DNA of 64,000 bases from Salinispora oceanensis (GCF_000383575.1 NZ_KB911579.1:1543875-1607874), one strand, 5' to 3'. Positions 14,487 to 23,616 are shown, counted from the first letter of the stretch. Numbers and translations: made by a program. Notes: generated by a model from the letters alone, not told the origin.

Positions 14487-16244
14487 TCAAGCGCCGTGCC
14501 AGGACTTCCACAGTGCGGCATAGCCTCCGCCGGCCGCCAATAGCTCCTGGTGGGTGCCGAGTTCGGTCACCTGGCCGTTGTCCATGACTACCACCCGGTC
14601 AGCGTCGTGGGCTGTCTGCAGGCGGTGGGCGATGGCGATGACGGTGCGTCCCGTGAGCACGGCCGCCAGCGCACGCTCAGTGTGCCGGGCCCTGGTGGGA
14701 TCGAGCAGCGATGTCGCCTCGTCCAGGATCAGCGTGTGCGGATCAGCTAAGACGACTCGAGCCAGAGCGAGTTGCTGGGCCTGCTGGGCGCTCAAGCGGT
14801 GCCCCCCTGGGCCGAGCTCGGTATCCAGCCCGTCCGGCAGCTCGTCCACCCAGTCGATGTCAACGGCGGCCAGTGCCGCGAGCAAACTCTGGTCAATCGC
14901 GTCGGGTGCGGCGATCAGGAGGTTGTCCCTGACGGTGCCGAGAAAGACGTGATGCTCCTGTGAGACCAGGACGACGTGCCGACGGAGCTGCGCCGGGGCG
15001 AGCTCGGTGACGGGCACCTGTCCCACGGTCACCCGTCCCGTGCGGGGAGGCTCCGCCCCGGCCAGCAGCCGGCCCAGGGTGGACTTTCCGGCTCCGGATG
15101 GGCCGACGACCGCCAGCCGCTCGCCCGGGCGGACGGTGAGGTCGACACCGTGCAGGACATCCCGCTCGCCTTGGTAGGCGTACCGGACATCGACCACGTC
15201 GATCCGGTCGTCTTCGGGCTGCCCGCCGCCGGTCACGGCCCGGGCATCCACCTGACCGATGCCCTCGACACGGGCAAAGGAGGCGTTGCTGCGCTGGAGT
15301 TGGTCGAGCCAGAGCAGAACTTTATCCAGCGGCTCGGACAGCTTCCAGAAGTAGAGAGCGCAGGCGACCACCGACCCGGTGGTGACTGCGCCGGTCTCCC
15401 GCAGGGTGATCCCGAGCAGCAGGATGCCGGCGACCGGGGCGACGTACGAGAACTCGACAATAGGAAAGAGCACCGTGCGCAGGTTGAGGGTGTGGGTACG
15501 GGTGGCCCGGCAGTGCTCGACCGCCTCAGCGGTGGCGGTGACCCGGCGTTCCTGGAGGCCCAGTGCCTCAACGGTGCGGGCCCCCGCCGCGGTGGAGGTG
15601 AGGATCTCGACAAGCGCGGAGTGGGCGGCGCCCTCGGCGAGGTAGCCCGCGTGGGCACGACGAAGGTACCAGCGGGTGGCAAACCAGATTCCGGCGAGGC
15701 AGAGCACCCCGCAGATGCCAAGGAACGGGTTGACCGCGAGCATGGCGACAAGGATCAGGAAGACCTGGACGAGCGCCACGGAGACCTCCGGACCAGCGTC
15801 GCGCAAAGTGGTGCCGACTGCGGCGACATCGGCTGTGCCGCGTGTCAGCAGGTCACCAGCTCCCGCGCGTTCGACTACCGCGGCCGGCAGGGCAAGAGAG
15901 CGATCGACGAACCGCTCGCGAACCCGCGCAAGAGTTCGCTCGCCGAAGCGGTGGGTAGCGTAGCGGGCGAAGCGGCCGAGGATCAGCTGCGCGACCGCGA
16001 AGCAGAGGATCCCGAGGGCGAGCCGGTCCACGTGCCCGACCGCGGCACCACCCCGGACGTCGTCGATGATTCGGCCGACCAGCCAGGGACCACCCAGGCC
16101 AGCGGCCGCGGCCAGTCCGTTGAGGGTCAGCATCATGGCGAACGCACGGCCGTCCTGTTTAATCAGGCGTACGACAGCTCTGCGGACCTCGGCGGGGCCA
16201 GCGATCGGGAGATGCCCAAGGACGGTCTCGGTCTGAACGGTCAT
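14487..16244 (-). CDS. ABC exporter half-transporter, subunit with canonical ATP site
   Basis: A 585-residue type IV ABC exporter: six-helix membrane domain (residues 30-320) then an ATPase domain. Walker A is GPSGAGKST, Walker B TLILDEATSLLD, and the H-loop AIAHRLQTA; all are canonical. The signature motif, usually LSGGQ, is changed to LSAQQ. Its start overlaps the stop of the upstream ABC gene as ATGA, so the two are translationally coupled and should form a heterodimer. The partner has the complementary defects, so the pair has one working and one degenerate nucleotide site. Substrate unknown; siderophore-type and peptide exporters share this layout. Confidence 0.85.
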   Translation of the reverse strand: MTVQTETVLGHLPIAGPAEVRRAVVRLIKQDGRAFAMMLTLNGLAAAAGLGGPWLVGRIIDDVRGGAAVGHVDRLALGILCFAVAQLILGRFARYATHRFGERTLARVRERFVDRSLALPAAVVERAGAGDLLTRGTADVAAVGTTLRDAGPEVSVALVQVFLILVAMLAVNPFLGICGVLCLAGIWFATRWYLRRAHAGYLAEGAAHSALVEILTSTAAGARTVEALGLQERRVTATAEAVEHCRATRTHTLNLRTVLFPIVEFSYVAPVAGILLLGITLRETGAVTTGSVVACALYFWKLSEPLDKVLLWLDQLQRSNASFARVEGIGQVDARAVTGGGQPEDDRIDVVDVRYAYQGERDVLHGVDLTVRPGERLAVVGPSGAGKSTLGRLLAGAEPPRTGRVTVGQVPVTELAPAQLRRHVVLVSQEHHVFLGTVRDNLLIAAPDAIDQSLLAALAAVDIDWVDELPDGLDTELGPGGHRLSAQQAQQLALARVVLADPHTLILDEATSLLDPTRARHTERALAAVLTGRTVIAIAHRLQTAHDADRVVVMDNGQVTELGTHQELLAAGGGYAALWKSWHGA

Positions 16245-17983
16245 CGGAAAGCCTCCTCGGCGGGCGTGGAATCGGTGACGGATTCGTGGATCCCGCGAGC
16301 CACCAGGGCGCGGTAGCCGGGTGCCGAGGCGAGCAACTCCCGGTGTGGGCCAGCCGCCACCAGACGGCCGTTAACGAGGTAGCAGACGGTGTCGGCTTGT
16401 TCGAGCAGGACAGGGGAGGTCGAGGTGACGACGGTGGTGCGCCCGGCCCGCGCCCGGCCCAGTCCGGCGGCCATGGCAGCCTCGGTGTGGGCGTCCACGG
16501 CGGAGGTGGGCTCAACTAGCAGGAGTACCTCCGGGTCCGCCAGCAGGGCACGGACCAGCCGCAGCCGCTGGCGTTGGCCGCCGGAGAGATTGCTGCCCTG
16601 CGCCTGGATCGGGGTATCGAGACCGTCGGGCAGGGCCTGCACGATGTCCTCCGCCGCGGCATCCTGGAGGGCCTGTGCCACGGACCGACCGGTGTGCTCG
16701 GACCGGCCCCCGACCACACTACGAAGCGTGCCGGAGAAAAAGTCGGCGTCATTGTCCGCCACCATGATCCGGCTGCGGATCTCGGCCAGGGCAATCTCGG
16801 CGAGCGGCACGCCGCCCCAGGTGGCTGCGGATGCGCTATACCGGCCGAGCCGGTCGACCATGGCCGCAGACTCGGCCGGGCGGACGCTCACGATCGCGGT
16901 CAGCCGACCTGGAGACAGTTCCACGCCGGTGTCAACGTCGTGCAGGGTTGCCGGTGCGGCAGGAGCCGGCCGGAGCTTCGTGACATCCTCGACTGAGGGC
17001 TTCAGGCCGAGTACCCGGACCACCCGTCGGGCGGCCACCAGGCCCCTGGTGAGGTCGTATCCACCCTCGATGAAGTAGGAAACCGGTACCACCAGCACGG
17101 CCACATAGCCGTAGACAGCGACCAGTGTGCCGATGGTGATGGTGCCCTCGGCGGCCATCCGGGCGGCCAGCCAGGTCACCAGCGCGAGGAACAGGGCGGG
17201 CAGGCCGACCGAGAGCGACTGTATCCAGCTAGTCACGGCACCGACCCGGTAACCCTCGGCCTGCAGGGCCTTCGATCCACGTAGGTAACGGCCGGCCAGC
17301 ATCTCCTTGCCGCCGATGCCGTTGAGCACGCGCATGCCGCCGACGATGTCCCCGAGCTGGGCGGTCAGCGCACCCTGCTGCCCACGGTACTTGTTCTCCG
17401 CGCCCTGCAGGCGCCCCAGCAATGGCCCCACCACCGCTACAAGCAACGGCACCCCCAGCAGGACCACCACTGCGAGCGGGACAGAAACCGACAGCAGCAC
17501 CGCAGCCGCCACCAGGTACGCAACAACCGAGCCGACGCCGGGGCCAGTGATCGTCAGCGCCTGGCTCATCTGCGCGACATCGCCCGCCCCAATATTGGCG
17601 ACCTCGCCGACCGACACCTTCCTGGGCAGTTCCGCCCCCAGTCGAGTGGAGTGCACGACCACGACCTCGATGGTCCGGAAGGTCGCGTCCATCCGGACCC
17701 GCGTCATGATGCGGTGGCGCATGATGCCCAGCCACGCGTTGAGCAGCGCGACGCCGACGAGTGCGCCCACCCACGCGACCAGAACTCCGGTTTCCCCCGG
17801 CTGGAGCCCGTCGTCGATCGCGCGCTGCATGAGGTACGGCGGCAGCATCAGGCAGACCATCCAGAGAGTGCCGATGACCGCGCCGCCCGCCACCCGCCGA
17901 CGCTGACTAATGGTCAGCCACCATAGGTAATGCGCGGCACTCCGGTGGTCCGGAGTTTCCGGGCCGGAATACGAATCCGTCAT
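16241..17983 (-). CDS. ABC exporter half-transporter, subunit with degenerate ATP site
   Basis: A 580-residue partner of the downstream ABC gene. The membrane domain contains six helices and the ATPase domain follows from about residue 340. Where Walker A should be the sequence is LTAIVSVRPAESAAMVDRLG, with no GxxGxGKS/T; Walker B is VLLLVEPTSAVD (aspartate replaced by valine) and the H-loop histidine is missing (VVTSTSPVLL). The signature NLSGGQRQRL is canonical. I start at MTDSYSG (17983); the frame is open further upstream but without a better start. Loss of the Walker A lysine is more extreme than in most heterodimeric exporters. Confidence 0.85.
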   Translation of the reverse strand: MTDSYSGPETPDHRSAAHYLWWLTISQRRRVAGGAVIGTLWMVCLMLPPYLMQRAIDDGLQPGETGVLVAWVGALVGVALLNAWLGIMRHRIMTRVRMDATFRTIEVVVVHSTRLGAELPRKVSVGEVANIGAGDVAQMSQALTITGPGVGSVVAYLVAAAVLLSVSVPLAVVVLLGVPLLVAVVGPLLGRLQGAENKYRGQQGALTAQLGDIVGGMRVLNGIGGKEMLAGRYLRGSKALQAEGYRVGAVTSWIQSLSVGLPALFLALVTWLAARMAAEGTITIGTLVAVYGYVAVLVVPVSYFIEGGYDLTRGLVAARRVVRVLGLKPSVEDVTKLRPAPAAPATLHDVDTGVELSPGRLTAIVSVRPAESAAMVDRLGRYSASAATWGGVPLAEIALAEIRSRIMVADNDADFFSGTLRSVVGGRSEHTGRSVAQALQDAAAEDIVQALPDGLDTPIQAQGSNLSGGQRQRLRLVRALLADPEVLLLVEPTSAVDAHTEAAMAAGLGRARAGRTTVVTSTSPVLLEQADTVCYLVNGRLVAAGPHRELLASAPGYRALVARGIHESVTDSTPAEEAFR

Positions 17984-18058
17984 GAGCGACACCCTGATCC
18001 TCTTTCCTGGTACGTACCAAGATCTTGCCACCTGCCGGCCTCGTGTGGCTATAGTCAC

Positions 18059-18266
18059 CGACGAACTAAGGAGGTGTTATCAGAAAGAAGCGGCTTCGCG
18101 GAATCCGCGCAGGCTTCTAGAACTGACCTCGACCCAATTGCGAATAGATGGCATGCGGGGGAAGGAGAAGCACTTCCCCACATTCTGCTACCCCCTCAAA
18201 AAAGCCACCTCAGGTTATCCGGCGCAACCTCGGCCAGGGAACTCTCGAAGCCCTGGGAGATATAAA
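18059..18266. other. Intergenic region with a strong SD-like sequence but no start
   Basis: taaggaggtg at 18068-18077 is a near-perfect anti-SD complement, preceded by a possible -10 element tatagt at 18049, but no ATG, GTG or TTG lies at usable distance followed by a credible frame. A small hairpin (cgcgg/ccgcg) follows. Possibly the upstream edge of a deleted gene. Confidence 0.3.
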
Positions 18267-18524
18267 TCAGACTCCAGCACCCCGCAGCGCACCGTTGTCG
18301 GCCACCATGTGGTGGATCACGGTGACCAGGTGGAGCACATCCCCCTGGTAGGTGGTGACGAATGCACGCCACGGCAGCCCCGCCTCAATGTCGATCGGTT
18401 CGGCGGCCGCCTCAGCACCCAGCCGGAGGGCCGCTGCGAAGCCGTCCTCTGCCAGTTCCACCGCTGCCACCCGAGACGGGCGGTATGGATGGACCGTCTG
18501 GGCAGGTGCCGGGCCGTTCAGGTC
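18267..18524 (-). pseudogene. NRPS condensation domain, middle fragment
   Basis: Between stops the minus strand reads PAQTVHPYRPSRVAAVELAE, AAAEPIDIEAGLPWRAFVTT and VLHLVTVIHHMVADNGALR. The last contains the HHxxxDG catalytic motif of condensation domains in the form HHMVADNG (D followed by N). Sequence homology begins where the fragment at 10344-10560 ends in a normal condensation domain, yet the two lie 7.7 kb apart in the reverse order for one minus-strand gene. Both ends are truncated. Confidence 0.65.
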
Positions 18525-18651
18525 TTAGGTGGTCCGCACTCGTGCGCCGCCACCAGCTGACGCCAGGCATCCATTACTTGAGCTGCTCCGACGCCGAACG
18601 GCACCTCCCAGACACTGAACAGGTTGGCAACCGACCGGTGGCCGGGCCCGT

Positions 18652-18996
18652 TCAATAGCTGCCATCATTTCGACGACGGGTGCGCGCGGCCAACAGCGTG
18701 ACGGCCAGGACCGTCAACGAGATAACCCCGACGGATTGACCTATCCGGTCAATCCGTATCGAGTTGCAGGTCCGAAACGCCGTTTCCCAATAGTTGGCGT
18801 TTGATTCGAGTCCCCTCCAGGGGCGTAGATCGGTTTCCAACACGTTTCCGCAACTTATCTTCTCATGGTCGCCTGGCGCGAAAATGTTAATCGGCCAAGC
18901 CAATATAAGTGCCACCAAAGCGGTTCCCAGCCAGGCAACTTTGGCTGGTGTCACCCAACCGAGCCTCCGGCGATTCCGCTCAGTTCCAGCTGTCAT
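18652..18996 (-). CDS. Small two-TM membrane protein
   Basis: 114 residues: a basic N-terminus, TM1 (VAWLGTALVALILAWPI), an extracytoplasmic loop of about 45 residues holding two cysteines (KISCGNVL and AFRTCNSI) that could form a disulfide, TM2 (VGVISLTVLAVTLLAA) and a basic tail. No family recognised. The base composition is lower in GC at third positions than most neighbours, suggesting transfer. A 70-codon open frame ends immediately upstream (19209-18997) but has weak coding character and I do not call it. Confidence 0.5.
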   Translation of the reverse strand: MTAGTERNRRRLGWVTPAKVAWLGTALVALILAWPINIFAPGDHEKISCGNVLETDLRPWRGLESNANYWETAFRTCNSIRIDRIGQSVGVISLTVLAVTLLAARTRRRNDGSY

Positions 18997-19334
18997 CTAA
19001 CGAATAGTACGGCATGCGTAGCGCATCGACCCAGCCCGGCTGAATACCGGTACGCCACCAGCGATAGGGCGTGCGCGTTTCGGTTCGACGGTCTCAACTG
19101 GAGGCACGACTTTATATGCATTTGTGGTTTTAGGGAATTCTCGCCAGTTTGGGGCATTTTCGGCGGTGAGGCGTTTGGTGAGGTCATCTATCACGACAAG
19201 AGTGATCATGCTGTCCGCGGTTGAAGCCGGTAGATGTGGATGGTCGGGGCCTTCACGGTGGACGCTTGCTGGACGGCGACTTCGTGGACGAATGACGTCC
19301 CGTGCGCCCCGATCGGCCCGGCCTCGGCACCGAC

Positions 19335-19365
19335 TTGACCTCAACCAAAGATGAGGTTGAAGACT
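19335..19365 (+). promoter_or_regulatory. MerR-style promoter/operator upstream of MFS pump
   Basis: A -35-like TTGACC (19335-19340) and a weak -10 (19360-19365) are separated by 19 bp containing an inverted repeat (cctca...tgagg). The long spacer with a dyad between the elements is the hallmark of MerR-family-controlled promoters. The same layout appears at 21202 and 46289. No merR gene lies in the window. Confidence 0.45.
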
Positions 19366-19424
19366 TGGCCGCGGAATCGCACGGGCACGCGATTCGCGAG
19401 GGGCGCATGGGAGGAGTGCGAGGC

Positions 19425-21086
19425 ATGGCGTCGACGGATGTTTCCTCGGCGGAGTCACCTCAGCTCAGCCGGACGGCCGTCCGCGCCATTCTGGTCGGTC
19501 TGCTCACCGGCGTCTTCATGTCGGCACTGGACGGCATGATCATGGCCACGGCGATGCGGACCGTCGCGGACTCGCTGCACGGACTGACCGCCCAGGCATG
19601 GGTCAGCACGGGCTATCTCATGACGATGACGATCACCGCACCCCTGTACGGCAAGCTGTCCGACATCCTCGGGCGCAAGCCGCTCTACCTGGCCGCGGTC
19701 GCCGTGTTCGTGATCGGTTCCGTGATGTGCGCGATGGCGCAGTCGATCTACGAGCTCGCCATCTACCGCGGTGTCCAGGGTCTCGGCGCGGGCGGACTGG
19801 TCTCGCTCGCGCTGGCCGCGATCGCGGACCTGTTCCCGCCGGCGGAACGCATCCGCCATCAGGCGAACGTAGGGATCATCTATGGCGTCGCGAGCGTCGC
19901 GGGCCCGGTGGCCGGCGGGCTGTTCGCCGGTGCGGACACCGTATTCGGCATTGCGGGATGGCGGTGGATCTTTCTGATAAACGTCCCCATCGGCGTCTTC
20001 GCGCTGGTGGTGGTCACCAAGCTCTACACCGTCCGGTCGGTGCGGACGGCGCACCGCATCGACTACTGGGGAGGTGTCGGGCTGGTCTGGTGTCTGGTGC
20101 CGTTGCTGCTCGTCGCGGAGCAGGGCCGGGAGTGGGGCTGGGCATCACCCGCGGCGTTGGCCTGCTACACCGCCGGGCTGCTCGGGCTAGGTTTCTTCCT
20201 CGCCGTGGAACACGCCATGGGCGAGAATGCACTGATCCCATTCGACCTGTTTCGCATCGGCGCCTTCGCCCAGGTGAACGTGGTTAATTTTCTCGGCGGC
20301 GTGGGTGCTTTCACCGCCCTGGCGTTCATCCCGCTGCATCTTCAGATCGTCACGGGCCTGTCGCCGACCGCCGCCGGTCTGCTACTGCTGCCCCAGTCGG
20401 TGGCCACGACCGTCGGCGCCAAGCTCTGCGGCCCAATGCTCGCCCGCGGCATCCACTACCGATTCCTGCTGGGGCCAGGTCTGGGGATCATGAGTCTGTC
20501 CTACCTCGCGCTGGCCTTGGCCGGTGTCGACACCCCGGTGTGGGTGATCGCGGTGGTGGTCACCGTCATGGGTCTCGGTCTGGGCCTGTTCATGCAAACC
20601 GTGATCACCGCGTTGCAGAACAGCGTGCCACCGGCCAGCATCGGCGTGGCCAGCGGGATGTATGGATTCTCGCGTCAGCTCGGTGGCATCTTGGGCACCG
20701 CGGTCTTCCTGTCCCTGCTGTTCAACCTCGCCACCAACCGGATCATCGGCCACTACCGGTCGGAGTCCACCACGCCGGAGTTCACAGCGGCCGCCCGTGA
20801 TCCGGCGGTCCTGGCGAACCCGGCCGACCAGGAGGTTCTCACTGGGCTCCGGGCCGGGACCACGGGCGTCGACCTCAACGACACCTCGACGCTGGACAGC
20901 CTGGACGAGCGCGTCGCTCGGCCCATCCTCGAGGGAATGTCCAGCGCCATGAGCACTGTTTTCCTGATCATCGCCCTGCTGGTGGCGGCCGCCGCTGCAC
21001 TGGCGCTGGCGGTCAGGGCACCAGCCGACGGTCGTCTTACCTCCATGAGCAGCACCACGACAGCGAGAGGAAATCGAGGGAGATGA
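19425..21086 (+). CDS. DHA2-family MFS drug transporter (14 TM)
   Basis: A 553-residue EmrB/QacA-type proton antiporter with about fourteen membrane segments. Signatures: motif D1-like SALDGMIMATAMRTVADSL in TM1, motif A as YGKLSDILGRKPLYL, motif C as GVASVAGPVAGGLFAG. These pumps export cationic drugs or secreted metabolites. The ATG at 19425 is chosen for the GGGAGGAG eight to nine bases upstream and the start of conserved sequence after a short polar tail. A MerR-style operator precedes it. The next oxidoreductase gene has the same operator type, so both may belong to one stress regulon. Confidence 0.85.
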   Translation: MASTDVSSAESPQLSRTAVRAILVGLLTGVFMSALDGMIMATAMRTVADSLHGLTAQAWVSTGYLMTMTITAPLYGKLSDILGRKPLYLAAVAVFVIGSVMCAMAQSIYELAIYRGVQGLGAGGLVSLALAAIADLFPPAERIRHQANVGIIYGVASVAGPVAGGLFAGADTVFGIAGWRWIFLINVPIGVFALVVVTKLYTVRSVRTAHRIDYWGGVGLVWCLVPLLLVAEQGREWGWASPAALACYTAGLLGLGFFLAVEHAMGENALIPFDLFRIGAFAQVNVVNFLGGVGAFTALAFIPLHLQIVTGLSPTAAGLLLLPQSVATTVGAKLCGPMLARGIHYRFLLGPGLGIMSLSYLALALAGVDTPVWVIAVVVTVMGLGLGLFMQTVITALQNSVPPASIGVASGMYGFSRQLGGILGTAVFLSLLFNLATNRIIGHYRSESTTPEFTAAARDPAVLANPADQEVLTGLRAGTTGVDLNDTSTLDSLDERVARPILEGMSSAMSTVFLIIALLVAAAAALALAVRAPADGRLTSMSSTTTARGNRGR

Positions 21087-21205
21087 AAGCTGCCGCCTTC
21101 CACTCCGACGAGCGCCACCGGCGGGCGCGGTCCCCGCGTGCGGCGGCCAGCGCGCTGCTCACCGAAAATCGCTGGCTGGACGGGGCTCTCACCGATCTAT
21201 GTTGA
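21083..21205 (+). CDS. Possible 40-residue ORF coupled to the MFS gene
   Basis: ATG 21083 overlaps the MFS stop as ATGA and opens a 40-codon frame starting KAAAFHSDERH, ending at TGA 21203 inside the -35 of the next promoter. MKAAAFH recalls the start of zinc-type oxidoreductases, so it may be a remnant rather than a functional peptide. Weak evidence. Confidence 0.25.
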   Translation: MKAAAFHSDERHRRARSPRAAASALLTENRWLDGALTDLC

Positions 21206-21232
21206 CCTCTATCTAGGTTGAGGTTGCAGGAT
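21202..21232 (+). promoter_or_regulatory. MerR-style promoter/operator upstream of oxidoreductase
   Basis: TTGACC (21202-21207), a 19-bp spacer with the imperfect dyad cctctatctaggttgagg, and CAGGAT (21227-21232). The spacer length and dyad match SoxR/MerR promoter architecture; the half-site ggttgagg is shared with the element at 19335. Confidence 0.5.
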
Positions 21233-21291
21233 GACACGGCCGTTTCAATGCCGGATGTGCGGCACGAAGACATCGTCGAACGGAGACCATC

Positions 21292-22206
21292 ATGAGCAGA
21301 GCAGCAGCCTTTCTCGAGCCGGGCGGCCCGGAGGTGCTGCGGCTGATGGACGTGCCGCAACCGCAGGCACAGCCCGGACAGGTGCGGGTCCGGGTCAAGG
21401 CCGCCGGGGTGCAGCCGTTCGACGTCGCGGTCGTGGCGGGGATCATCCACAAGTCGGCGGACCCGTCGGTTCCGCAAATTCCGGGAAACGAGTTCGCCGG
21501 TGTGGTCGATCAGGTCGGTGCCGGCGTGGAGGGCTTCGCGCCCGGCGACGAAGTCCTTGGTTACGGCACCCTGAATAGCTACGCCGAGTACATCGTGGTC
21601 GGACCAGACCAACTCACCGCCAAGCCGGCGGCCATGCCCTGGACAGTGGCCGGCGGGTTCAGTGCGGCGGCCCAGACGGCGGACATCGGCCTCAAGGAGA
21701 TCAAGGCCGGTGCGGGCGACACGGTCCTGATCCACGGCGTTGCTGGGGCGGTCGGCACCATCGGTGTGCAGCTGTGCCGGCTGTGGGGCGCCACGGTGAT
21801 CGGCGGCGCCCGGGAGGCACAGCACGAATACGTGCGTTCGCTGGGCGCGACCCCGTTCGCCTACGGCGAAGGCTTCGTCGGCCGGTTGCGCGAGCTGGCC
21901 CCCCAGGGCGTGGACGCGTGCATGGACGGCATCGGCGGCGAGGCCCTTGATGCCGCCCTCGAGTTGGTGCCCGACCGCAACCGCGTGCTTACGCTGGTTG
22001 ACCACGGCCGTGCCGCGGAGCTCGGCATCCGGACGACTCCACTGGCCCGTTCGGCGGAGCGGCTGGCTACCCTGGCGCAGCTCTACGCGCAGGGCGACCT
22101 GCACCTGCCCATCCTCGCCACCTTCCCGCTGGACCGCGCCGCCGACGCCCAACGCGCTTACCAGGCCGGGAACATCCGCGGCAAGATCGTCATCACCATT
22201 GATTGA
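21292..22206 (+). CDS. NADP-dependent quinone-oxidoreductase-like protein (MDR family)
   Basis: A 304-residue medium-chain dehydrogenase/reductase of the zeta-crystallin type. The GroES-like N-terminal domain includes VRVRVKAAGVQPFDVAVVAG and IPGNEFAGVVDQVGAG; the Rossmann half has the dinucleotide motif VLIHGVAGAVGTIGVQLCRL. The zinc-binding cysteines of alcohol dehydrogenases are absent. Such enzymes reduce quinones or enones at the expense of NADPH. Start at ATG 21292 behind ggaga. The upstream MerR-style promoter suggests induction by redox-active or electrophilic compounds (inference). Confidence 0.85.
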   Translation: MSRAAAFLEPGGPEVLRLMDVPQPQAQPGQVRVRVKAAGVQPFDVAVVAGIIHKSADPSVPQIPGNEFAGVVDQVGAGVEGFAPGDEVLGYGTLNSYAEYIVVGPDQLTAKPAAMPWTVAGGFSAAAQTADIGLKEIKAGAGDTVLIHGVAGAVGTIGVQLCRLWGATVIGGAREAQHEYVRSLGATPFAYGEGFVGRLRELAPQGVDACMDGIGGEALDAALELVPDRNRVLTLVDHGRAAELGIRTTPLARSAERLATLAQLYAQGDLHLPILATFPLDRAADAQRAYQAGNIRGKIVITID

Positions 22207-22602
22207 CCGCGCCGCCGGGCATTGAGGTGCCACCCGCCCGTCACACCTGAGCTCCCCGGAGCTTCTCCGCAGCCCCGGTGGTTACTGGGGACGCCGAGTG
22301 CGGTGGCAGCGTGGAAGATCCTCGCCACGCCTAGATGCACCGGTATGCCGCGTGCCCGGGCGATGGCCTTGACGGCGGCCTGGTCGGAGTCCGTCAGCCC
22401 GCCGCCACCGGGCCTCCACGGTGCGAACGGGGAGGTCGGGCGCGAGCCGCCGTAGTGCCTGCCGGTCCAGTTAGCCGTCTCGGAAACCGGTTGGCATCCG
22501 ACCCTGGGTTCGTTGCATGCTTCGATCCACGAGATAGGTCACCGTGGCTCCCAGAACCCGTGCGGACCGACAGGTTCCCACTTCGAAAAGGTGATGTGGA
22601 CG
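22207..22602. other. 396 bp with an unidentified minus-strand coding-like fragment
   Basis: Between about 22270 and 22480 the minus strand has short stretches of protein-like sequence (LTDSDQAAVKAIARARGIPV, GVARIFHAATALGVP) interrupted by a frame change. I cannot assign a family. No complete gene is present. The last 20 bp contain the ribosome-binding site of the aldo/keto reductase. Confidence 0.35.
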
Positions 22603-23616
22603 ATGGAACTGCGCAAACTAGGTGCTGGCGGGCCGAGGGTGTCGAGGTTGGCGCTGGGCTGTATGACCTTCGGGCAGGAGGCCGACGAGGACGCGGCGTA
22701 TGCGATCCTCGACGCCTTCGTCGAGGCCGGCGGCACGCTGATCGACAACGCCGACGTCTACGCCGACGGTCGCAGCGAGGAGATATTGGGCCGTTGGATG
22801 CGGGACCGCCCGGAGCACCGCAAGAACCTGGTCCTCGCTACCAAGGGACGCTTTCCGGTGACCGGGCAGCCGGGTGCGGGTCTGAGCCGGGCCTATCTGC
22901 ACCGGGCCCTGGACGCCAGCCTGCGGCGACTCGGTGTCGAACGAATCGACATCTATCAAGCGCACGGGCCTGACCCCCGAGCACCCCTCGACGAGTTCGC
23001 TGCCTTCGCCGTCGAGGCCACCGCGGCAGGCAAGGTGGCGCACATCGGGGTCAGCAACTTCGCTGGGTGGCAGACGGCAGTGCTGCACTCCGAGATGCTG
23101 CGGTCCGGGGCTGCCGCACCGGTTTCGCTGCAGCCTCAGTACAGCCTGCTCGTGCGCGAGCCCGAGTGGGAGCAGCTTCCGGCGGTTCAGGCGCTCAACA
23201 TGGGCACCATGGTGTGGGGCCCACTCGGGGCGGGCTGGCTGACCGGCAAGTATCGCCGCGATTCCAACGCGCCTTCGGGAAGCCGGCTGGGCGACAACCC
23301 GAACCGGGGTCTGGAGGCTTTCTCCCGGCGGGGCACCGCGCGGTCCTGGCGAATCGTCGAGACCCTCGCCGAGGTTGCGGCACAACACGGCCTCGCCTCC
23401 GCGCACGTCGCGCTGGCATGGGTGATGGACCGGCCAGGCATCACCGCTGCTCTGGTCGGTGCCCGCACGGCCGACCAGCTACGCACAAGCCTCCAGGCAG
23501 CGAACCTGCACCTCGATCCCGCAGCCATGGAGGTTCTCAACAAGGTCAGCGAACCGGCGACTCCCGACTATCCCTACACGTTCCTCACGGAAGTGTCGGC
23601 GTGGAACGAACGCTGA
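22603..23616 (+). CDS. Aldo/keto reductase
   Basis: A 337-residue (beta/alpha)8 NADPH-dependent oxidoreductase. The catalytic tetrad is visible: D and Y in TLIDNADVYADGRSEEI, K in LVLATKGRFP, H in IYQAHGPDP. The NADP-binding motif near the C-terminus is ALVGARTADQLRTSL. It reads from ATG 22603 (MELRKLGAGGPRVSRLALG), with aaaggtg upstream. It is a YajO/Tas-like subgroup member probably reducing aldehydes or ketones; substrate unknown. Standalone gene, 67 bp before the thymidylate-kinase-like gene. Confidence 0.88.
   Translation: MELRKLGAGGPRVSRLALGCMTFGQEADEDAAYAILDAFVEAGGTLIDNADVYADGRSEEILGRWMRDRPEHRKNLVLATKGRFPVTGQPGAGLSRAYLHRALDASLRRLGVERIDIYQAHGPDPRAPLDEFAAFAVEATAAGKVAHIGVSNFAGWQTAVLHSEMLRSGAAAPVSLQPQYSLLVREPEWEQLPAVQALNMGTMVWGPLGAGWLTGKYRRDSNAPSGSRLGDNPNRGLEAFSRRGTARSWRIVETLAEVAAQHGLASAHVALAWVMDRPGITAALVGARTADQLRTSLQAANLHLDPAAMEVLNKVSEPATPDYPYTFLTEVSAWNER

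Noticed and set aside
14976..16316. 446-codon plus-strand open frame antisense to the ABC exporter
   Set aside because: Shadow of the ABC gene; no recognisable domain.
18997..19209. 70-codon minus-strand ORF directly upstream of the two-TM protein gene
   Set aside because: Start has no ribosome-binding site, low third-position GC and no recognisable protein pattern.
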